From Perca fluviatilis (Eukaryota; Chordata; Actinopteri; Perciformes; Percidae), in contig NC_053120.1 of NCBI RefSeq assembly GCF_010015445.1, forward strand, positions 10,426,097 to 10,490,096: DNA of 64,000 nt, written 5' to 3'. Both the position numbers and the translations under genes were made by a program. The notes below the pieces were generated by a model. It searched no databases. It was not told the origin of the DNA and saw only the letters and a list, made by a program, of their open reading frames with translations. Within the stretch, counting starts at the first letter, position 1. Every line of letters begins with the position of its first letter. Shown here one piece after another: positions 29,021 to 64,000 of the stretch.

Positions 29021-31836
29021 AAAAAGATGATTGCACATAAGGTCCATGTTAGTAATGAAATACATTCTAGCCATTAATGCTGCAAGGACATATGACATCA
29101 CAGACGTGCGCCAGAACAGACCACCACTTTACCTTTTAAATACAATTAACAGTTGAGCTGACAAAGTGCTGACTTTCTTTTCCGCAGGCAGATTGAGTTT
29201 CATACTGTAGCTAAGTAAAATGGTAATCTAGCTATCAGCACATCCAAATGTTTATCTAGGTACATTATGAGGGTGTCGGGGGCTCATGAGGCTGCTCTGA
29301 GCCATCTTTAATTAATACATTCTCTCCTCAACAAAGCACACTGTACGAGAAGTTCCAATTCAACGGACAAAGCCGTTGAGTTTTCTGCCACTCAAAAAAC
29401 GCCTTTTGTAACAATATTTTTTGAGAAAGTTAACTATTTCAAAATTCAAGGCGACTATGGTCTGCTTTAAAGACACGAACAAAAAACAAAAATGCATTTA
29501 TCAAGCTGTAATCCTGCACCCGTGTTAATTGTTATGTGTTAATTTAAATGATGGTTGATTTAAAGTATTTTATATTTCCTTTTCTCTTTCCGTAACATAT
29601 TAATACATTTTCGATGACTCATCTGAAACTCACAGGCATATTAATCCAATGAAATGTGAGACGATTAGCTATAAAACTGCACTTAACGGTTGGCTAGTGG
29701 CTCATAGTAGCTAGCAAAGTGAGAAAATGCCATATACGGAGGCGTGTGTTTGGATATCAGTTGGCGAAAATCTTTGTTTACATTTCCAAAGAATATGGCT
29801 GAAGACTCTTTTTTTTTTTTTTTTTGGCCTCATCCTCTGTCTCCTGACCCAACAGGAGAGGGAGGTGTGGTTGGAGAGTCCTCTACAGCGGTGTATTACT
29901 CTATTCGCAAAGCCATAACTTATTTTGAACGATCTAATCAAAGATTTGTTCAAATTCCTCTCGCAACTAAATCTCGCCCACATGCACTGTTTCACTAAAG
30001 ATGCTTTAACTGCCATTTCACTGACTTTTAAACGTTGCAAAAGCTGCATGCTCAAATGTTTCTGTCGGAGAAAATCTCAAAAAATTAACAGTGCATGGCA
30101 ACAGAGAGCTTGGCTCAAATACTGACAGAGGTATAGGCTCAGTGAAAGGTGTTATATCCACCAGATGTGTGATAAACACAAGTTAAAATGCACTTTGTCC
30201 ATGAGTCGGCAAATACATTCTAATGCTCTAATGATATGCTAAAGACCAACAACCTCACATTGTTGGAAAAAAAAAAAACAACGAAGGTCAAATCTAGCTT
30301 TTCGTGTTAATAGTGCTGTCAAGGTTGGCTTACAACAACTTGTTTAGGCAGTTTGTATGGCTGAGCAGTGTGCAGTGTTGTGGAGTGTTGTGCTGTGACG
30401 CCAAGGCATTTTATCAACAGGAAGATGTGACATTCCCCTGGGCTTCTGCTTGCCAACAAAGAGGCTTAAAATAGGTCCCATTATTCATAAAATGTGAGAT
30501 TGGCACTTTCATTTTTACCAATTTGCATCCCCAAACAAGTACATTTTTACAAATTCCAAGTAGGGTTGCAAACTAGCCAAAATAACACAAATTGGGTGCT
30601 CCTGACAATTTCAAATGAGATATTTAACTTATAAGTGATGGAGGCAAAAAAAAAGGCATCAGCAGTCTTAATTTACGAATATGAGCAAAACCCTTGGGGA
30701 AAAAGGGGAAAGCTGTTGCACTCATGGTAGTCCGATGAAGAAAGCAAAAAGGTGAACACAAATACAAAAACCTCTAAATGTATTTACACAAACAATTATG
30801 TGTTTCTGGAGAGCTGAGTTTTGCCTGTGTCGAAACTGAAAGAAACTAGATACATAAATAAATTCCAAAAGTCATAATAAATCTTTATATTATTCCTGTA
30901 TTTCTAAGTGCTTTTTTTGATGGAGAGGCATCATCACCCTGAAGTTTATGCAAAAGTCTAAAGCTGCACCACCAACAAATGTTCCCAAGGGTGGAGTGCT
31001 TTATAAGAGAGGCCGTTGGAGACTGTAGAGCTGTGCAAAACAGCCCAGAGATTCTTCTGCAGTTTTCGAGCTTTTCAAATTAACTCGCAAAGGGTTAAAA
31101 GACGGGAAAGCTGACACCTAATCAGCTCATGAGGCCAACTCCACCACAAATATGGTGGAAGACTGTGCAGTGGTATTCATCATAGAAGCCCCCATACTCC
31201 AGGAATCCTGCACTGTGCAACACATTTGAATAACACTTATTAGGTAAGATAATTCAGACAGTTCCTTGTGCCCGCTATCTTCTCAGGAGGTGCTACGATT
31301 TCTTTTTAAAAGGTTCCAAAGCACCTCCTTCCTGGGGTGGAGCCACAGTACAGAAGTAATACAGCAGAAGAGCAGCAAGTTCAGCGAACTTACTTTGTGG
31401 CTATTTTTAAAGATTGGCAGATATGTCTTCTTTACGTTGTTTTGTCCAATTTGTGTTTTGCCAACAAGAGCAGCAAGGTAAGAGGTACAACTTCTCTCAT
31501 TACCCAGTTTGTTCCCGTTGGGGAAATTAACAGATGAAGCATAGTAGCCAAGGAGACGAGCATTGGCCAGGTAGGGCGCATCTTCACCAGGACTAAGGGC
31601 AATGCTCTCTTGTAGATAACAGAACAAGTAGAGGGTAGAGTTAGGAAATCAAGACGACGGAAAAGGGCAGATGATTATGGCAAGAAAATGCAAAAAAAAA
31701 CAGGAACCTTGTTTAGATAAATAAAAATGGCACTGGTGTTTAAAAAAATAAAATTAAAATTAAGCTGCAAACTTCCATCATCCGTCGGCTGTAAATCCAT
31801 GATGGCACTGGTGTTTTTTTCTTTGTGTGCAGGAGA

Positions 31837-58884
<27,048 letters not shown>

Positions 58885-58907
58885 CTGAAAGATAACAACA
58901 CTTTTAA

Positions 58908-59672
58908 CAGGGTATATACAGAAATCCTGGAGGTAAATTCAATACCTTTAATACCATTTTTAATACCTTCTCGATATTTTTTAAAACCAACACGCCATTG
59001 AGTAGCAGGTTTATACGGCAACACGTTTCTAACCATTAAACGAAGTTTGAGATTTATAAAACAATAGTTTGGATGGTGGCACTGGTTTGCGGTGGTGTAG
59101 GCCTAACGGTAGCAGCAGCACAGAAACTGGAGATTGATAACTGTTGTCCGCGTATTCCAGATTTATGGCTGGTACATTGCATATGCGACCAAAGAGCGTT
59201 AACCCCCATCCAAGTTATACTGATAAACCGAACAGTAAGCCTGCCGGTTTTTCCCCTCTACAGGGCTTTAAATGCCAGGTCCTCTAGCCATTTATCGAAA
59301 ATTTGCATTTGCCCGTGTTTGTCTAGGTAGCCTAGCTGTCAGAGCTGTTAAGGAGCTTGATGTTCAGCAGCCACTAGTCATCCAGTTCAGCAGGCAAAAT
59401 GTTTCATCCACATTCCCGCGACATGTTTGATGTCGACTTCAGGATCATAGGCTATCACCTGATGCGGGATAGGATATACTATCACACAAACTTTACAAGA
59501 TCAACTTAAATAGACATAATAAAACAAATGGACAACTCATAGTTTGCAAAAAAAAAAAATAATCAAAAATTAATACCTCATAAAATGCCGATTAATACCT
59601 TTAAATGGCCTTAATATGTACTAATTTGATTTACTACCTTTTAATACATTTTAAAACTCCGCGGACACCCTG
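58908..59672. mobile_element. hAT-like MITE upstream of pik3ca
   Basis: Left end CAGGGTATATACAGAAATCC, then TTTAATACCATTTTTAATACC. The right end on the minus strand is CAGGGTGTCCGCGGAGTTTT AAAATG...AAAAGGTAG. Imperfect inverted termini of a common teleost family. Flanking octamers overlap but are not identical. Confidence 0.6.
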
Positions 59673-61314
59673 TTTAAGCAAGTTCTGACCCTCATAGTGT
59701 AAAGCATAGGCTAAAAGCCCTGCTCAACTAAAGCCCCAGTGGTGATACTTAATGTAAAAAAACTGAGTTGCAGTTTATTTGGTAAATAAAGTTTACTTGA
59801 TGCTTCTGTTTGTAAAGCAACTTAGTCAGAAGCAGGGCTGACTAAATAACACACATCGTTCAAAAGGTTCATGTGCTACACTTTCAAGGTGACCCCAAAG
59901 GGTGCACTTGAAAGCACCCCACAGTGTTGCCAACTAAGCAACTGTTAATGTGCCTAGTGACCAAAAAAACTATTCTTTTAAAATAAATATGAATTTAGTG
60001 ACCCAATCAGGCAGCCCCAGTTTTGCGGATTTAACAACTGTTTTCTAGATTTGGCAACTTAATTTCAAAAACATGAGCTGCTTCCAGTTGAAGAGAGTGG
60101 CCAGTACTGCTCCGTCAATCTGCAGTCCCGCCTACTCTCTGTGGCTGAGGCTCAGCTGTGCTCACTGACTCAAAGAGAACAAGCGTGTTCAGTCAGCCAC
60201 ACAGCAGCAAGACTAAAACAAGTGCAGTGACTGACTGCAGAGCATCCATGGCATGTGTAAAACTGGCATAGTTTAATGCTTTATGTCACTCAAGTGTATC
60301 TTACCAACAGGCTGCACTTACAAGAGAGCCCTTAACCTGAGGACAGAAGGGTCTTCAGGTAACCAAAACAGGTCTTTAAAAACAACGCATAAAAGTTTCA
60401 TTTATGGAGGACAACCTTTGTAGTAATGGGAGAGCACCCTAGCTAAGGGCTCTCATTCAAAGAAGACAACTAATGCAGCTTTTAAAGCAGATAATACTAT
60501 GAACTATTTTCCCATCTTTACCAACAGATGGATATTGATGACTAAAATATTTTCTTTACACAAATGACCGGTCCATGAAACATGAATCTTTCATTCTGAC
60601 ATTTTGCTTTTAGTTTGACATTTATATTAGGCAAACATAAAAGATTTATGAAATGTCACGAAATACAGTACTGTATCCGTACTGGCTTAAAACTTTACCT
60701 TAAAACTCCTGTGGTTATCAAATATACATTAATTTAATTTGAGAACACAATTTCTTACAAAGAAAAATGAGTGCTTACTAGCTGTAGCTGTATTTCTACC
60801 AGTGAAGATTTGCTCGTTTAATTCGGTCATGGAGTACTGGGAAATAGCAGTTTTTTTGGGACTTTATTGACACAAGTATTTTAGACAGACTGCTTATGTC
60901 CAACACTCACAAACACAAAAACAACACAGTGACTCAACTGTAACAGATTGGGACATAGTGATGGGAAAGTATGTGTTTGGGCTCTCAGAAAAATTACAAC
61001 ATGTCTTAATTTAACCTTCAGCCAATTTATGGCCATAAACAACTCTCAGAAAAGCAGGATGAGAAGAAAACACAGAGACATTAGTATCATTCATCCAGCC
61101 AATATACATCTATCATTCATTTTGGTGAAAGTGACTCTGTCTTGATAACGTTAGCTGCCTTGACTATATTAGCTTTACATCTTAAGTACAACAACATATT
61201 TTGAGTAAAAATAGCAAGTACTAATATTTTAGAAGACAAACATCACTGTACTGTCATGTACTGTCTTGGTGTTTTTGCACATTGACAATATTTGTGTTAA
61301 ATTATGAGAAAAAG

Positions 61315-62045
61315 TAAAGTTTATTTGTATAGTAAGTAAAGTTTATTTGTATAGCACCTTTCACAGATAAAAATCACAAAGTGCTTCACAATAAAATGTA
61401 ATTCCATACAACAAATTAAAATACAAGAAAAATTTAAATACAAAAAGAAAACAAACAACCATAAAAAAAACCTTGACTAACTAAAAGCCTGCTTGAATAG
61501 CAGTCTTCAATTGCTTTTTAAAAGATTCGACAGAATTCACACAACATAGAAAGGGAGGTAAGACATTCCACAGCCTAGGAGCCACTGCTTGGAATGATCG
61601 ATCCCCTCTAGTTTTAAATTGAGTGCGGGGAATCACTAATAGCCTCTGACCTAATGACCTCAGACTACGGGTGGGAGTATGAAGCTGTATCAAGTCAGGG
61701 ATGTAGGGAGGAACTTGACCACGCAGGGCTCTAAAAGTAAGGACCAGGATTTTTAAATTGAATTCTATACTGGACTGGTAACCAGTGAAGTGAAGCTAAA
61801 ACAGGTGTGATGTGTGCTCTTTTGTTAATGTGAGTTAAAAGCCTTGCAGCAGAGTTCTGAACAGCCTGGAGACGGTAAAGCTCTTCTTACTCAAACAGGT
61901 AAAAAGGCTGTTAGAGTAATCTAAACGAGAGGAAATGAAAGCATGAATGATCATCTCCAACTCACCATTTGACACTAGAGTTCTTAATTTGGAAATATTC
62001 CTCAGTTGGAAAAAGGCCTGCACTTCTACTGTATAGGACTGCACA
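61315..62045 (-). mobile_element. L2-type LINE 3' fragment
   Basis: Minus-strand frames contain HAFISSRLDYSNSLFTCLSK, then HTPTRSLRSLGQRLLVIPRT and GDRSFQAVAPRLWNVLPPF, homologous to the C terminus of the element at 39038-41393. The 3' end GTGAAAGGTGCTATACAAAT AAAC is also shared. The 5' part is missing and frames are broken. Confidence 0.88.
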
Positions 62046-62077
62046 AAGGCAAGCTATACCTAAGATATAATAATATA

Positions 62078-62613
62078 CAGTGGTGGAGGAAGTACTGAAT
62101 CTCAGTGCTTAAGTAAAAGTACAAATAACCACAGACATATTTACTTTAGTAAAAGCAGAAGTACCACAATGACAACCCTACTTAAGTAAAAGTAAAAAGT
62201 ACCTGATTTTAAATGTACTTTAAGTATTAAAAGTAAAAGTACTTGCATAACGATTTATTCTCTTAATCTTATTTGCATATTAAGTTGGTTAGTTCGTTAG
62301 TTAGTTTGCACCTTGGTCAGAGAGGGCACTGTGTCTAGTGACCTGTGATCGGTGGTTCAGTTATTTTGATGCTGAGCTTCGACAGTATCCACACTGTCCA
62401 CTACCACAAACAAGGCCTGGCTTTTTAAAAAAGTTCCTATCCTAACCAGCATAAAACGGAAATATGTTTTTAGAATCGGAATGCAGTTGGTTTTATTCAT
62501 GGATGTATTTTAAGACGGTTTTATTTCCTTTAACCATGGGAGCGTAAGTAAATAAAGTGTGTGAAGCAGCGGAAATGGGGAGGCAGATGTGAAGAGGTCC
62601 AGCCAATTAAAAA

Positions 62614-62664
<51 letters not shown>

Positions 62665-63135
62665 ATATATGTCTTACGCAGCATGGTGGAGAAGTAAACG
62701 ACTGTGGAGAGAAATAGATGGCAACTATGATTTAAAAACGGGAATAATAAAAAAGAAACATTTTCATTTTCCCTTTTACCGGAGGTTTTATTACCGAGGG
62801 TCAGCAGCGCTGCGCCGGGCTCTGGAGCACCGGAGCCGGGTTGGAAGCCGATGAAGGATCAGCGGTGCCCCATATATATCTATGGCAACCAAACTTCACT
62901 GGTGAGACAAACGTGTGACGGTCAGGAAGCGATTTTGGCAGGGGGAAAAACTGATCAGAAAATGTAACGGAATGTTGTAGAAATGTAGTGGAGTAGAAAG
63001 TATAGATAATTGCTAAAATGTAAGGAAAAGTCAAAAGTATGCACTATTGATTCTACTTAAGTAAAGTACAGATACGTGAAAAATGTACTTAAGTACAGTA
63101 ACAAAGTATTTGTACTTCGTTACATTCCACCACTG
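62078..63135. mobile_element. hAT-like non-autonomous transposon with 8-bp target duplication
   Basis: 1058 bp. Starts CAGTGGTGGAGGAAGTAC and ends GTTACATTCCACCACTG. Flanked by ATAATATA on both sides (62070-62077 and 63136-63143). The termini carry arrays of AAGTAAAAGTAC motifs. The interior has an A-run and (TA)n at about 62610-62662 and no transposase. Confidence 0.9.
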
Positions 63136-64000
63136 ATAATATACCGTATATTGATGTGTTCAAACAATATTGTATCTCATCTTTTCAACAAGGGGTGGTG
63201 CATACTTTCTCTGAGAAAAAAAAGCATTAGCAAATAGCATAAGGATATAATTATCAAGCAGGTAGAAGCCTTTACTTTTCATTTCACACAGCTATAGCAC
63301 TCAAATAAGTTAAGGTCATTGTATCGCCTAAGAACACTTATCTGTCAAAGTAATAATCAAAAACCCACTTGATATTGTGTCGCATTTTACAACACCAATA
63401 TTACTTTCATATTCCCCACCTCTATCTAACAGGAGTCAACACACCCAACATTGCCAATGGGTCCCAGATCAGATGCAGTAGTAAAGGCACCTGGCAAGAT
63501 GCCCTCCTGCACCAGACTTTAGAAATGTTTTGCAGGGTTTGACTAACTGGGAGGACACCATAGAGCATATCCACGACATGCCAGAAAATCTCATTGCTGA
63601 CTTCAGAGCACATTAGCCTCTGAATCACACACATCTCCCATTTTCCAGTAATTCAAATAGGTCTGGTGTTGTGCTCACTGACAGCTGTTTCCCTGGTAGG
63701 AAAAGCAACCAAGCCAATCATATGTTTGTAGGCATGATTAAGTTCACCTTCCTGTGCAAGAGCCAGAAGAATGGTCACGAAAATAGCCACAAGCATAGAT
63801 GAGATGGACACAGCTATAGCAACTGTCTTAAAGTTGACATACAGAAATAAAAACTCTTAATTCTAATGTTTCCTTGATCTGCTTAAAAAACGAAACCAAA
63901 ATGAAATGGTAATTTGGTCCGATTATCAGGTGGTGGAGGCTGCTCAGGAAAAGGGTGCCTGTACTGCTCTGCTTGCGCTGTTGCAAATACAAAACTGACC

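Larger units (their letters stand above)
24424..31836. other. kng1-pik3ca intergenic region (convergent 3' ends)
   Basis: 7.4 kb between two convergent genes. The left end is the kng1 3'UTR with AATAAA at 24583-24593 and 24855. A SINE, an L1-like fragment and microsatellites are listed separately. The right end should carry the pik3ca 3'UTR, whose length I cannot set. About 26330-26560 has repeat-like ACCTAACCAAACTGCAACC sequence. ORFs elsewhere here are short and lack recognisable domains. Confidence 0.5.
58885..64000. other. Region upstream of pik3ca coding exons
   Basis: 5.1 kb without a supportable gene. It contains a hAT-like MITE, another repeat (about 59928-60230, GTGTTGCCAACTAAGCAACT-type), an L2 fragment and a complete hAT MITE. 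At 63422-63900 there are short minus-strand frames (for example EVSNEIFWHVVDMLYGVLPV) that I do not recognise. A non-coding pik3ca exon and promoter may lie here or beyond the edge. Confidence 0.45.

Overview
The window is vertebrate nuclear DNA, almost certainly from a ray-finned (teleost) fish. Its genes are split by GT-AG introns. It is dense in CA/TG and AT microsatellites, tRNA-derived SINEs, L2 and L1-like LINEs, Ty3/gypsy sequence and short inverted-repeat DNA transposons typical of teleosts. The kininogen gene encodes the fish form of bradykinin (RPPGWSPLR). There are no operons, CRISPR arrays or other prokaryotic features.

Layout. (1) About 660-6782, minus strand: the 5' thirteen coding exons of mccc1, the biotin-carboxylase subunit of mitochondrial methylcrotonoyl-CoA carboxylase. 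The 3' part lies off the left edge. (2) 8415-12736, minus strand: a complete seven-exon lamp3-like gene for a short single-LAMP-domain lysosomal membrane protein. (3) 14839-24423, plus strand: a complete eight-exon kininogen gene (kng1) with two cystatin-like domains, a bradykinin segment and a short tail. (4) 24424-31836: an intergenic region with a SINE, an L1-type LINE fragment, microsatellites and presumably the pik3ca 3'UTR. (5) 31837-58833, minus strand: a complete pik3ca gene (p110-alpha) in 24 coding exons. (6) 58885-64000: upstream of pik3ca, with DNA transposons and an L2 fragment but no gene I could support.

I rebuilt all four genes exon by exon and the reading frame holds across every junction. 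pik3ca gives 3207 nt (1068 aa), the human length. Its exon boundaries match the human ones I recall, except for four additional introns. mccc1, lamp3, kng1 and pik3ca all lie on human 3q26-q27, so this is conserved vertebrate linkage packed into about 60 kb. The genes have unrelated functions (leucine catabolism, lysosomal membrane, kinin precursor, lipid kinase) and I see no sign that they work together.

Most of the less ordinary content is in the non-coding DNA. pik3ca intron 13 (10.3 kb) is almost wholly transposon, bracketed by hAT-like ends. It holds an L2 LINE and an internally deleted Ty3/gypsy element with clear LTRs, PBS, polypurine tract and 5-bp target duplication. One of its LTRs carries a MITE absent from the other, and a 69-bp exact duplicate links two sites of the intron. 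UG repeats abut splice sites in mccc1 and pik3ca. I found no convincing new multi-gene system.
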